Positions 43,063 through 51,106 of a stretch of 64,000 nucleotides of DNA are shown here, one piece after another. The notes beneath the pieces are model-generated. The model ran no database searches, was not told where the DNA came from, and saw only the letters and a program-made list of their open reading frames with translations. The stretch is taken from the NCBI RefSeq assembly GCF_016482825.1, contig NZ_JAEMNV010000003.1, forward strand, positions 186,001 to 250,000. Direction: 5' to 3'. The position numbers and the translations under genes were made by a program. This stretch comes from Antrihabitans stalagmiti. Lineage in GTDB: Bacteria; Actinomycetota; Actinomycetes; Mycobacteriales; Mycobacteriaceae. The number at the start of each line of letters is the position of its first letter. Position 1 is the stretch's first letter.

Positions 43063-43665
43063 TCACCCGTGAGCCGCCAGTGCCGGTCCAAGCCAACGCC
43101 GGACCAGTGCTCGCACCTCGTCGTCGGTACGAGGTGGATCGGCGGGATACTCGAGGAACGAGACCATAAGCCGCATGACGATCTCGGCCAGCGACTCGAA
43201 GTCTCCGTCGCGCACACCGATCGAATCCCAGTCGACGGGGGTCCGCCGTAGCATTTGCGCTCCGTAGGACATCGCGTGCGACGACGTCACGCCGCGAGTG
43301 AAGACCTCGTTCTCGCCGGCCTGGAGCAGCAGCCCGATATAGGGTTCGGTCGGAATTGTGTTCAGCGAGAACACGATCGACTCTGCCACGGCCTCCGCAG
43401 GACTCGTCACGTTGGCGAGATGAGCCTCCATGCGAGCCAGGAACTGTGCTGTGCCTGCTTCGGCGACTGCAACGAGCAGGTCGGGCAGGCCCGGAAAGTA
43501 GCGATATACCGTTTGACGGGTGACGCCGAGCTCGGTGGCGACGGCCGCGATGTTCGTCTTCGTTGGGCCTAGTCGATCGACGCACCGTGTTGCGGCAGCG
43601 ACGATCCGCTCGCGGGCTTCGTCCTCGTCTCGCGGCAAGTCTCCTTGCCAGCCACGGGTTCTCAC
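43063..43665 (-). CDS. TetR-family regulator at the end of a flavoprotein operon
   Basis: A 200-residue TetR-type protein. The helix-turn-helix is at about 38-62 (TNIAAVATELGVTRQTVYRYF). I place the start at the GTG at 43665, just 7 bp after the stop of the membrane protein gene; a longer ATG reading overlaps that gene by 50 bp. The order suggests cotranscription with the membrane protein and the FAD-dependent enzyme upstream. The C-terminal segment EYPADPPRTDDEVRALVRRWLGPAL is common in actinobacterial TetR proteins. The target is not evident. Confidence 0.8.
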   Translation of the reverse strand: MRTRGWQGDLPRDEDEARERIVAAATRCVDRLGPTKTNIAAVATELGVTRQTVYRYFPGLPDLLVAVAEAGTAQFLARMEAHLANVTSPAEAVAESIVFSLNTIPTEPYIGLLLQAGENEVFTRGVTSSHAMSYGAQMLRRTPVDWDSIGVRDGDFESLAEIVMRLMVSFLEYPADPPRTDDEVRALVRRWLGPALAAHG

Positions 43666-43672
43666 TGCCGGA

Positions 43673-44821
43673 TCATCGCACGGAGGTCCCGATCCGGGTG
43701 CCTTCCGGTCGCCGTGCGGCACCGCTTCGAGGTACCAGAACCGCGACGACGCAGGCGGCGGCGGCTAGGAAACACAGCAGCGTGTAGGGCGCATTGCCGA
43801 TCGGTGTGCCTGCGGTCGTCGTGCCATCGACCGCACCAAGGAAGTCGGGTAGTGCGCCCACCCAGAGCAGGGCGAACACGACGAGCCACACAGCCGGATA
43901 GATCCGAACGAATGCGTCCGCGGGTCGGGAGGCTGCGTCGTTTCGTCGGTCCAGCCAGGCTCGGATCAGCACGGTCCCGCCGACGACCCACAGGACGACT
44001 ATTTCGATCGTCAACACGATCGCTTGCGCCGTCGTATTCGGGTTGTCCCCACCGAAGATTGCGCTGGGGACACTCGCAATGGGCATCGCGAGCGGAGCCA
44101 ATGCTCCCACCAAAACGATTCGGGGAAGCAATGATCGCGCTCGGAAACGTCGGCCGCTCCACGCGGGCTGGCCGATGAGTTTGACCAGCAGATAGGTGAT
44201 CGCTCCGAAGGAAACGGACGCGAACAGCATGATGCTGTTCATCGGCACCGACGCCAGCAATGGGTGGTTCACCTTGTTGTCGAGATTCCATGCCCACCAC
44301 TTCAGTTGCGGGCCGAGCTGATCGAACACCTCGTAGAAGACCTGACAGACGAAGGCCACACAGACCGCACCGACGAAGGCGCCGCGCCGCTGGAAGACTC
44401 CGAGCACCCTGACGAGTTCGTAGGCAAGTTGGCTGAGCGCGGGATAGATCGCCACGATGTAGAGCGGTAGGCGGTCGAACATAAACTGCACTGTGAAGAC
44501 GTTGTGCGCGAATATGAAGCCGAACTGCTCCTCCAAACCGAACCAGCCAGGGAAGTACAACGGCGGTTCGATGACGAACAGATACACCAGCGACGCGAAC
44601 CAGAGCGAGAGGTTCGTCGGGTCGCCGTCTCGGCGCAACCGGCGCAGCGCATGCACGAATGCGAAAACCGCGCCGCCGATGATCAAAATCTCGAGAATCG
44701 GCATCGACCAGTGTGCGAGATCTGCCGGGTTACTAACCGTCACAACCGTATTCACGTCGTGGCACGAGAAGCCCAGATACCCGGTCAGCCGTTCGGCGGC
44801 GTCGTCACACGTCGCGCTCAT
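43673..44821 (-). CDS. Polytopic membrane protein
   Basis: A 382-residue protein with about nine membrane segments. Recognisable stretches include PILEILIIGGAVFAFVHAL, LWFASLVYLFVIEPPLYFPGWFGLEEQF and the tryptophan-rich WWAWNLDNKV between helices. No family is recognised; similar proteins are annotated only as hypothetical. The start (ATG at 44821) overlaps the stop of the upstream FAD-dependent enzyme gene, so the two proteins probably work together, perhaps as a membrane partner or transporter for its product. Confidence 0.65.
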   Translation of the reverse strand: MSATCDDAAERLTGYLGFSCHDVNTVVTVSNPADLAHWSMPILEILIIGGAVFAFVHALRRLRRDGDPTNLSLWFASLVYLFVIEPPLYFPGWFGLEEQFGFIFAHNVFTVQFMFDRLPLYIVAIYPALSQLAYELVRVLGVFQRRGAFVGAVCVAFVCQVFYEVFDQLGPQLKWWAWNLDNKVNHPLLASVPMNSIMLFASVSFGAITYLLVKLIGQPAWSGRRFRARSLLPRIVLVGALAPLAMPIASVPSAIFGGDNPNTTAQAIVLTIEIVVLWVVGGTVLIRAWLDRRNDAASRPADAFVRIYPAVWLVVFALLWVGALPDFLGAVDGTTTAGTPIGNAPYTLLCFLAAAACVVAVLVPRSGAARRPEGTRIGTSVR

Positions 44822-46287
44822 GCCACGTCCAACGTGTAGTCGGTCGCGGGCGGATCGGAATGCAGGTCGAAGCTTCTCGGCAACTTCTGTCGTCCGAGCA
44901 GCAGTTTGACCTTGTAGCGGATCAGTCCTGCGATCACGCGCGGGTTCTTCGCCATGTCGATCATCGACTCGTCGAGGTTGAATACGCGGGCGAAGTGGTC
45001 CTCGACGACGTCGTCCTCTCGCGCTGCGGCCGTGATGAGGTTGAAGACCGGCCACACCATCGCCGCCGAGACCTTACGGACCAGTCGCGACGCCGTTTCG
45101 GTGCCGGTCGCGTGGTCGTAACCCTGGTCGCGTGCAATCGCCAGCATCCACGGAACCTGAAGCGACTTGCGCTGCTCGCCGAGGAAGTCACGGAAGAATC
45201 GGGTATCGAGTTCTGTCGTATTACGAAGGCGCGCAGACAAGATGATCGCGGAACGTGCCGCGGAGCTCATCCCCTGGCCGTAGAACGGGTTGAACGCACA
45301 GATCGAATCGCCGATCGCGACCAGGCCGAGCGGTGGGTTCGGCATCAAGTCGTACCGTCGCCACTTGTTGCCAGTCGAACGAGTGAGGTGTACCTCGGAG
45401 AGTTGTTCGCATTCTTTCATCGCCGCGGCGAACACCGGTGTCCGGATCCGTTGTGCCGCAGCGATGAAGGAGTCGGTCTTTTTCGGCAGTTCCAGACCCC
45501 ACGCCCCCATGCAGGCGATTGCTCGGTCGCCCTCGATCGGGAAGAAGTTGACCAGATAGTCGAACTCTTCCGGATGTTCGCCCTTCGCTTGGTTGGGCAT
45601 GATTGCGAGGTGCTGCCACCACCAACTGCCGGGTCGCTCGTCAGCCGGCGGAAGTTGGTACCACAGTGAGGAATAGGCGACTTTGGCATCGAGCGATCGA
45701 ACCGGCGGTTCTGCCCAGCCTGCCGCGGCAAGCCAGGCAGGGACCGACGAACCTCGACCCAACGCGTCGACGACCAGATCGGCGGAAATCGATTGCTCGC
45801 CTTGGCTGTCGGTGAAGCTGACGCCGGTAACTCGGCCGGAACCGCTGCCACCGCGCGCGGTCTCGACGCCGCGAACCACGACTTCCTCACGGATGGTCAC
45901 GTTGTCGAGCTTGCGGACCATGTCGCGAAGGACCCGTTCGATCAAGATTCGGGAACCGTAGACCATCGTCATCGACCCGGACTTGCGTGGTGCCCACCCG
46001 ACCGCCTCGCAGTAGGCCGCGTCGCGCGACGGGTTCAACATCCGTCCACCCGCCGCGAGTAGAGCCGCCTCGTAACCAGGAAAGAGACTCTCGATCGCAC
46101 GCCGACCCGAGTTCAACATGAAGTGCGGGTGCTTGCTCTGCGGCACTCCACGTCGATGTTGTGCATCCGCCGGTAGCGAATCACGTTCCAGCACAATTAC
46201 TTCGTCGAAGTGCGGCGCGACGGCCCCTGCGGCGCACAACCCCGCAACACTTCCGCCAAGGATGACAACTCGACTTCCGATCGCCAC
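44818..46287 (-). CDS. FAD-dependent oxidoreductase/halogenase-like monooxygenase
   Basis: A 489-residue flavoprotein. I place the start at the GTG at 46287, seven bases after GGAGG; an ATG six codons earlier lies upstream of that ribosome site. The FAD motif VVILGGSVAGLCAAG is at the N-terminus, VDALGRGSSVPAWL follows in the middle and AIGDSICAFNPFYGQGMS is the GD motif. The pattern is like geranylgeranyl-reductase and tryptophan-halogenase-type flavoproteins; the substrate is unknown. A perfect 18-bp inverted repeat covers its ribosome site and start. The membrane protein gene downstream overlaps by four bases. Confidence 0.78.
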   Translation of the reverse strand: MAIGSRVVILGGSVAGLCAAGAVAPHFDEVIVLERDSLPADAQHRRGVPQSKHPHFMLNSGRRAIESLFPGYEAALLAAGGRMLNPSRDAAYCEAVGWAPRKSGSMTMVYGSRILIERVLRDMVRKLDNVTIREEVVVRGVETARGGSGSGRVTGVSFTDSQGEQSISADLVVDALGRGSSVPAWLAAAGWAEPPVRSLDAKVAYSSLWYQLPPADERPGSWWWQHLAIMPNQAKGEHPEEFDYLVNFFPIEGDRAIACMGAWGLELPKKTDSFIAAAQRIRTPVFAAAMKECEQLSEVHLTRSTGNKWRRYDLMPNPPLGLVAIGDSICAFNPFYGQGMSSAARSAIILSARLRNTTELDTRFFRDFLGEQRKSLQVPWMLAIARDQGYDHATGTETASRLVRKVSAAMVWPVFNLITAAAREDDVVEDHFARVFNLDESMIDMAKNPRVIAGLIRYKVKLLLGRQKLPRSFDLHSDPPATDYTLDVA

Positions 46288-46290
46288 GAT

Positions 46291-46339
46291 CCAACCTCCG
46301 GTCATACACAAGTTCCAATATTGTATGACCGGAGGTTGG
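46291..46339. promoter_or_regulatory. Perfect 18-bp inverted repeat at the flavoprotein start
   Basis: Arms CCAACCTCCGGTCATACA (46291-46308) and TGTATGACCGGAGGTTGG (46322-46339), 13-nt centre. The arm next to the gene contains its GGAGG. As RNA it would form an 18-bp stem hiding the ribosome site; as DNA it could be an operator for a dimeric repressor such as the nearby MarR. It shares the string TTGTATG with the MFS operator. Confidence 0.65.
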
Positions 46340-46372
46340 GTTGATGTCAATAGGCGGCGATCGCGCGGGGAG

Positions 46373-46413
46373 TTGTGGGAAAGCACTCGGAATCCGAGAG
46401 CAATCACCCACAA
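46373..46413. repeat. Palindromic repeat family 1, copy 3
   Basis: About 41 bp, TTGTGGGAAAGCACTCGGA followed by ATCCGAGAGCAATCACCC and ACAA. It lies 18 bp after the MarR stop on the minus strand and upstream of the flavoprotein gene. Confidence 0.72.
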
Positions 46414-46430
46414 TCTGCAGGTTCGAACTA

Positions 46431-46844
46431 CTAGGCGAGCTTGGCGAGGATCGACTGCAGCGCGTTCAGTTCGCTTCGACTCAACTTGGCGAACACCGGA
46501 GGGGCAGGATCCTCGAGCTCGTCGATGCTCGCGACGATTCGGCGTCCCTCGTCGGTCAGCGACACCACCTTGGACCTGCGATTGTCCGGATGCGCTTCGC
46601 GCACAACGAGTCCGCGATCCTCGAGGTCGTTGAGGGCGACGGTGGTCGCCGGAGCGTCCATGGTCGCGGACTCGGCGATCTCTTTCGGGGTCATTTGCCG
46701 CTTGGCCAGCCTGCGGAGCACCCGAATCCTGCTGAACGGGAGCCCGGAGGTCTCGACCACGCTTCGCCGCCAAGCGTCGCGGTTGTCGAAAACTACCGCC
46801 GCCATGGCGCGCCAGACGTCGTCCGAGGTTGCCTCAGTGGGCAT
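46431..46844 (-). CDS. MarR-family regulator of the MFS transporter
   Basis: A 137-residue MarR-type winged-helix protein. The start is the ATG at 46844, six bases after AAGGAGG. The recognition region is PKEIAESATMDAPATTVALNDLEDRGLV, with the wing DNRRSKVVSLTDEGRR and C-terminal helices for dimerisation. The start lies 11 bp inside the 3' end of the MFS gene, so the two are cotranscribed. The 26-bp perfect palindrome at the MFS start is the likely autoregulatory operator. Confidence 0.87.
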   Translation of the reverse strand: MPTEATSDDVWRAMAAVVFDNRDAWRRSVVETSGLPFSRIRVLRRLAKRQMTPKEIAESATMDAPATTVALNDLEDRGLVVREAHPDNRRSKVVSLTDEGRRIVASIDELEDPAPPVFAKLSRSELNALQSILAKLA

Positions 46845-48291
46845 GGACGGCCTCCTTGGGTGGTACGGAACCGGCAATCAGCGGGGCAAGGCGCTCGGCA
46901 GAGCGGAAGGCGCGCGGGGTCGTGGAGAAGTATCCCAGAATGGTGATGACGACGCCCAGCCCAACGCAGATGAACCAGAGTGGTCGCGCTGCTGCGGCGA
47001 AGTCTGCGCCGGTGTTCGCGATTGCAGACCCTGCAACCGAACCACACAGCGCCACACCGATACTCACCCCGATCTGACGGCTCGTCGAGGTCACGGCGGA
47101 GGCTGCGCCAGCCCGATCGAGAGGCATTCCGCTGACCGCCGCGTTGGTGATCGGGGCGTTGACCATCGAGAAGCCGATCCCGAACACCGCGAAGATCGAG
47201 ACGAGCCCCCACACCGGGGTGGTCTTCGTCAGGAACGTCAGCAAGACCGACGCGGTAGTGATGAGTACTCCTGCCGCCAGTAATGACGGGCGGGCGCCGT
47301 AACGGCCGACCAGCCGACCCGAGATCGGTGAGAAAACCAGTGCTCCGATTGCAATCGGTGCGTAGATCAGGCCGGTATGCATGGCTGAATAGCCACGCTC
47401 GGACTGTAGATAGAGCGACATCATGAACAAGAACGCGCCCCAAGCAGAGAAGGCGGAGATTGCGGTCAGGGTCGCGGCAGCGAATGGAATGCTACGGAAG
47501 AAGCGTAGGTCGATGAAGGGGTCGCGGCGTCTTTGCTCGTAGCGTACGAAGGCCACAAATGCGCAAGCCGCAACGAGTGCGACCGCTACGACTCGGGGGT
47601 CGCTCCAGCCGTAACCCGGACCCTCGATGAGCGTAAAGACGACGCCGAACAGAAATGCCACGGCCAGTCCCTGGCCGACCGGATCGATGTTACGCATGGT
47701 CTTCGACTTGGTCTCCGGCACGAAAATCGCTGTCAACGCGATGGCGGCAGCGCAGATCGGCAAGTTGATCCAGAACACTGCCCGCCAGCTGATCAGCTCG
47801 ATCAAGAAGCCGCCGACCACGGGTCCGAGCGCCATCGAGATGCCGACCACCGCACCCCAGAAACCCAGTGCCCGCGCGCGCTCGACCCGCCCGGTGAACA
47901 CCTGCGAAATAATCGACAGCGCAACGGGATTGAGCATGGACCCCCCTATGGCCTGCAGCAGCCGAGCGACGATCAGCGTCTCGATGTCGGGAGCGAGACT
48001 GCACAACAACGAGCCGATCGCGAACACGACGAGCCCGATCTGAAAGACCCGCCGACGGCCGAACCGGTCGCCCGTAGCGCCCGAGAGCATCAGTAGCGAC
48101 GCCAGCACCAGGGTGTAGACGTCGACCACCCACTGCAGTTGGGACGGCGACGCCTGCAGGTCCGACCGGATGCTCGGGATGGCGACGTTGACGATCGTCG
48201 CGTCCATCGACACGATCAGCAGGCTCAGGCAACACGACACCAAGATGATGGCCTTGCGCCTAGGCGTGAGTGCATCAATGGTTGTATTCAT
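46834..48291 (-). CDS. MFS drug transporter (DHA2, EmrB/QacA type)
   Basis: A 485-residue membrane protein with 14 predicted helices, the DHA2 number. Motifs include DATIVNVAIPSI in helix 1, the motif A-like SGATGDRFGRRRVF and the antiporter motif C-like LGFWGAVVGISMALGPVVGG. It exports drugs or other hydrophobic compounds in exchange for protons. The ATG at 48291 has no ribosome site and lies inside a 26-bp palindrome, so translation may be leaderless and under the MarR encoded next. Confidence 0.87.
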   Translation of the reverse strand: MNTTIDALTPRRKAIILVSCCLSLLIVSMDATIVNVAIPSIRSDLQASPSQLQWVVDVYTLVLASLLMLSGATGDRFGRRRVFQIGLVVFAIGSLLCSLAPDIETLIVARLLQAIGGSMLNPVALSIISQVFTGRVERARALGFWGAVVGISMALGPVVGGFLIELISWRAVFWINLPICAAAIALTAIFVPETKSKTMRNIDPVGQGLAVAFLFGVVFTLIEGPGYGWSDPRVVAVALVAACAFVAFVRYEQRRRDPFIDLRFFRSIPFAAATLTAISAFSAWGAFLFMMSLYLQSERGYSAMHTGLIYAPIAIGALVFSPISGRLVGRYGARPSLLAAGVLITTASVLLTFLTKTTPVWGLVSIFAVFGIGFSMVNAPITNAAVSGMPLDRAGAASAVTSTSRQIGVSIGVALCGSVAGSAIANTGADFAAAARPLWFICVGLGVVITILGYFSTTPRAFRSAERLAPLIAGSVPPKEAVHAH

Positions 48292-48301
48292 ACAACCATT
48301 G
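48276..48301. promoter_or_regulatory. 26-bp perfect palindrome over the MFS start codon
   Basis: Arms CAATGGTTGTAT (48276-48287) and ATACAACCATTG (48290-48301) with a 2-bp centre. Length and spacing suit a MarR dimer. The start codon of the transporter lies in the centre, so binding would block transcription start or elongation. Confidence 0.7.
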
Positions 48302-48394
48302 TTAAACCACAACTGTTTTTACGCAAGCGGTCCGGAGCGGCGACGACCGAATCGCGATACTGAGCCTGCAAACCCGGCGAAACCTACACCGCGA

Positions 48395-48916
48395 TCAGGA
48401 CTGATCGACGTCCAAATCGACGCCGAGGTCGGCGGCGATCCGCTCGAGATCGGCACGAACGTCTGCGAAATCCAGCTGCGGCGGAACGCGAACATCGATG
48501 GTCGCCTCGAATAGAAGGCCACCCGCCATCGGCGCCTCCCGCGTATTGGTAGTCATTCGATCGATGCTCAATCCGCGGGTCGACAGAACGGTCGACAACT
48601 CGTGGACGATGCCGGGGCGGTCGTTTCCCAGCACGGCGAGCGTGAGGATCGTCGACTCCTGGTCGGTCTCGGCGCGGTCGTGCGCGCCCGTGTGCACGGA
48701 CACCTCGAGTAGTCCATCGAGCGTGTGAGTGGCCGACAGGAATCCGTCCAACCGTTCGGGGGGAATGCTGACGACGACGATGCCGGCGAACTTTCCCGCG
48801 AGTTCCGCCATCTGGCTTTCCTCCCAGTTGCCGCCATATGACGCAATGACATCGGCAAGCGAGGAAACCAGTCCGGCGCGGTCGTCGCCGATGACTGTCA
48901 GAACGAGGCGTGGCAT
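48395..48916 (-). CDS. Tandem ACT-domain protein (GcvR-like)
   Basis: A 173-residue protein made of two ACT domains. The first begins RLVLTVIGDDRAGLVSSLADVIASYGGNW, the second LTLAVLGNDRPGIVHELSTVLSTRGLSI. This is the layout of GcvR-like amino-acid-binding regulators, which have no DNA-binding domain of their own. I use the ATG at 48916 because the conserved first strand begins right after it; no clear ribosome site is present. It probably binds an amino acid and controls another protein; the partner is unknown. It is divergent from the TetR gene at 49021. Confidence 0.8.
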   Translation of the reverse strand: MPRLVLTVIGDDRAGLVSSLADVIASYGGNWEESQMAELAGKFAGIVVVSIPPERLDGFLSATHTLDGLLEVSVHTGAHDRAETDQESTILTLAVLGNDRPGIVHELSTVLSTRGLSIDRMTTNTREAPMAGGLLFEATIDVRVPPQLDFADVRADLERIAADLGVDLDVDQS

Positions 48917-48955
48917 GTCGAAGATCGTAACGATGACTATGAGGCAAATCACAAA

Positions 48956-48992
48956 AATAAGCTCTTGCTCATTAAATAAGCAAGCGCTTATT
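48956..48992. promoter_or_regulatory. Twin 18-bp operators before a TetR gene
   Basis: AATAAGC-N4-GCTCATT (48956-48973) and AATAAGC-N4-GCTTATT (48975-48992) are adjacent 18-bp inverted repeats, the second perfect. They end 28 bp before the TetR ATG and probably bind two dimers of it. Confidence 0.6.
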
Positions 48993-49020
48993 CTGAACGC
49001 ATCACATTGGTGGAGGTCGG

Positions 49021-49620
49021 ATGAGTCTCGATGAAAGCGTCGTCAGCGGTTCCAAAGCGGCCGCTCGACTGCGGGCAGCCGCAATCGAGGCGTTCGCGGC
49101 GAACGGCTTCGGTGCCACGACAACCCGAGAAATCGCCGCGCGCCTCGAAATGAGTGCAGCCGCAATGTATCCGCACTACAAGTCCAAGGAAGAACTGCTC
49201 TTCGCCATTGCGTACGAAGGTCATCAACTGACCCTCGAATGGCTGCAAGCCGCCGACCCCGTCGGGGAGGCGCCTGCGGCCCGATTGCGTGCCGTCGTCG
49301 GTGAGTTCGCAAAGAATCAGGCGACCCATCACTCCCGGGCGCGGGTTGTCGAGTACGAACTTGCAGCCCTGACGGACGAACACTTTCGGGCGATCGCGGG
49401 ACTGCGACGTGACGTCGTCCACCTCGTGAGGCGGATTGTTCAAACCGGTGCTGACGACGGCTCTTTTGCCGTGCCCGACGTCGAAGGGGTCACCCTCGCG
49501 ATCGTCTCCCTCTGCGTCGATGTCTGTCGCTGGTTTCCAGGTGGTACCTACACCGAACCGGACACCGTCGCAAAGCTGTACCCCGAGTTGGCGATTCGAC
49601 TCGCCGGCGCACATTCGTAG
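49021..49620 (+). CDS. TetR-family regulator upstream of WS/DGAT
   Basis: A 199-residue TetR-type protein, ATG after GGAGGTCGG. The helix-turn-helix is at about 33-57 (TTTREIAARLEMSAAAMYPHY). The HYKSKEELLFAIAYEGH pattern and C-terminal TetR_C_33-like helices resemble actinobacterial regulators of lipid or steroid breakdown. It precedes the wax ester synthase/DGAT gene by 43 bp, so a shared message is likely. The twin palindromes upstream should be its own operators. Confidence 0.86.
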   Translation: MSLDESVVSGSKAAARLRAAAIEAFAANGFGATTTREIAARLEMSAAAMYPHYKSKEELLFAIAYEGHQLTLEWLQAADPVGEAPAARLRAVVGEFAKNQATHHSRARVVEYELAALTDEHFRAIAGLRRDVVHLVRRIVQTGADDGSFAVPDVEGVTLAIVSLCVDVCRWFPGGTYTEPDTVAKLYPELAIRLAGAHS

Positions 49621-49663
49621 GCAGTTCCCGATCAACTGCCACCGCAACAAATGAGGAAATCCA

Positions 49664-51097
49664 ATGAAACAATTGTCCGGACTCGACGCCGCCTTCTTGA
49701 CGCTCGAAACCCATAACTCGACTGGACACGTCGGAGGCGTGTGCATTCTCGATCCGACCGAAGCGCCGCGGGTGCTCGACCTCGCGGCGTTGACGTCGTT
49801 GATGGCCGAGCGTGCGCCGCTGATCCCGATCCTGCGGCAACGGTTGAAGTTTGTCCCCCTCGGACTCGATCAGCCGTACTGGATCGACGACGAGTTCTTC
49901 GACATCGAGTTCCACGTTCGTGAAATCTGCCTCCCCGCACCAGGTTCCGATGCGCAACTTGCGGAGCAGGTCGCGCGGCTACATTCGCGGCCCCTCGATC
50001 GTCGCAGGCCACTGTGGGAGATGTACCTCATCTCAGGGCTCGCAGGCGGCAAGTTGGCCGTCTATACCAAGATGCATCACTCGGCCATCGACGGTGCATC
50101 CGGAGCAGAGCTGCTGACCGTTCTGCTCGATCTGACGCCGGAAGGGAAACCACGGACGCCCGCACCCGCATTCACACCCGAGTCGGCGCCGAGCTCGACG
50201 AAACTGCTCGCCCGCGCGGCCGGTTCGCTTGCGAAGCGTCCCCTCGGTGCCGTTCGGATCGCCACGATCGTCGGTCGCTCACTCCCCATGGTCGGGAGCT
50301 ATGTCACGCCTTACGTCGATGCGGCACTCGGCCGCGGCTCGAACGACGGCGACGTCATCTCGACAGCCCCCGGCCTGGCTCCACGCACACCCTTCAACGA
50401 GGAGATCACGCTCCACCGGCGGTTCGCATTCCGTAGCGTTTCTCTCGACGACGTCAAGACCGTGAAGAATGCCTTCGGAATGTCGGTCAACGACGTCGTC
50501 ATGGCGATGTCTGCCGGCGCAGTGCGGAATTGGCTGATCGATCACGACGCGCTGCCCGAATCTCCCTTGGTCGCAATGGTTCCGGTGTCCGTCCGGGACG
50601 AGGCCAGCAAATCCAGCCTGGGCAACAAGGTATCTGCGATGTTGGCGTCGCTGCCGACCAATGTCAGTGATCCGGTCGTCCGCCTGACACGCGCGCACAC
50701 AGCGACTGTCGTTGCGAAGGCGCAGCACGCCACGATCCCGCCCGGGCTCATCGAGAACGTCACCGACTTCGCGCCGCCGGCTTTGGTTGCACGCGCCGCC
50801 CGAGTCGCATTTGCCACCGGACTTCTCCACCGCATCCCGCCGTACAACCTGGTGATCTCGAACGTGCCAGGACCCAACGTCGACGTCTTCCTCGGCGGTG
50901 CGAAGTTGCTCGCCAACTATCCGGTATCGGTCGTGACGGACGGTCAGGGTTTCAACATCACCGTCAACAGCCTCGGCGGCGAGCTGCACTTCGGACTCAT
51001 CGGTTGTCGCGAGCTTGTTCCCGACATCGATGTCATCGCGACATACCTTGTCGACGAGCTTGCGTTGCTCGTGAAGCTCGCACAGGACCCCCGATAG
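49664..51097 (+). CDS. Wax ester synthase/acyl-CoA:diacylglycerol acyltransferase
   Basis: A 477-residue WS/DGAT. The catalytic HHxxxDG motif reads HHSAIDG (about 137-143), and the C-terminal NVPGPN and GxxxNIT-like (GFNITVNS) motifs of the family are present. The N-terminus MKQLSGLDAAFL is typical. These enzymes make triacylglycerol or wax esters for storage, and actinobacteria carry many copies. An AGGA-type ribosome site precedes the ATG. The TetR upstream probably controls it. Confidence 0.9.
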   Translation: MKQLSGLDAAFLTLETHNSTGHVGGVCILDPTEAPRVLDLAALTSLMAERAPLIPILRQRLKFVPLGLDQPYWIDDEFFDIEFHVREICLPAPGSDAQLAEQVARLHSRPLDRRRPLWEMYLISGLAGGKLAVYTKMHHSAIDGASGAELLTVLLDLTPEGKPRTPAPAFTPESAPSSTKLLARAAGSLAKRPLGAVRIATIVGRSLPMVGSYVTPYVDAALGRGSNDGDVISTAPGLAPRTPFNEEITLHRRFAFRSVSLDDVKTVKNAFGMSVNDVVMAMSAGAVRNWLIDHDALPESPLVAMVPVSVRDEASKSSLGNKVSAMLASLPTNVSDPVVRLTRAHTATVVAKAQHATIPPGLIENVTDFAPPALVARAARVAFATGLLHRIPPYNLVISNVPGPNVDVFLGGAKLLANYPVSVVTDGQGFNITVNSLGGELHFGLIGCRELVPDIDVIATYLVDELALLVKLAQDPR

Positions 51098-51106
51098 TCT
51101 CCACTC

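Noticed and set aside
46118-46633. A plus-strand frame starting MTGGWVDVN across the inverted repeat and repeat copy 3
   Set aside because: Its start is the mirror image of the flavoprotein start and the rest runs through a repeat and antisense to MarR; no family pattern.
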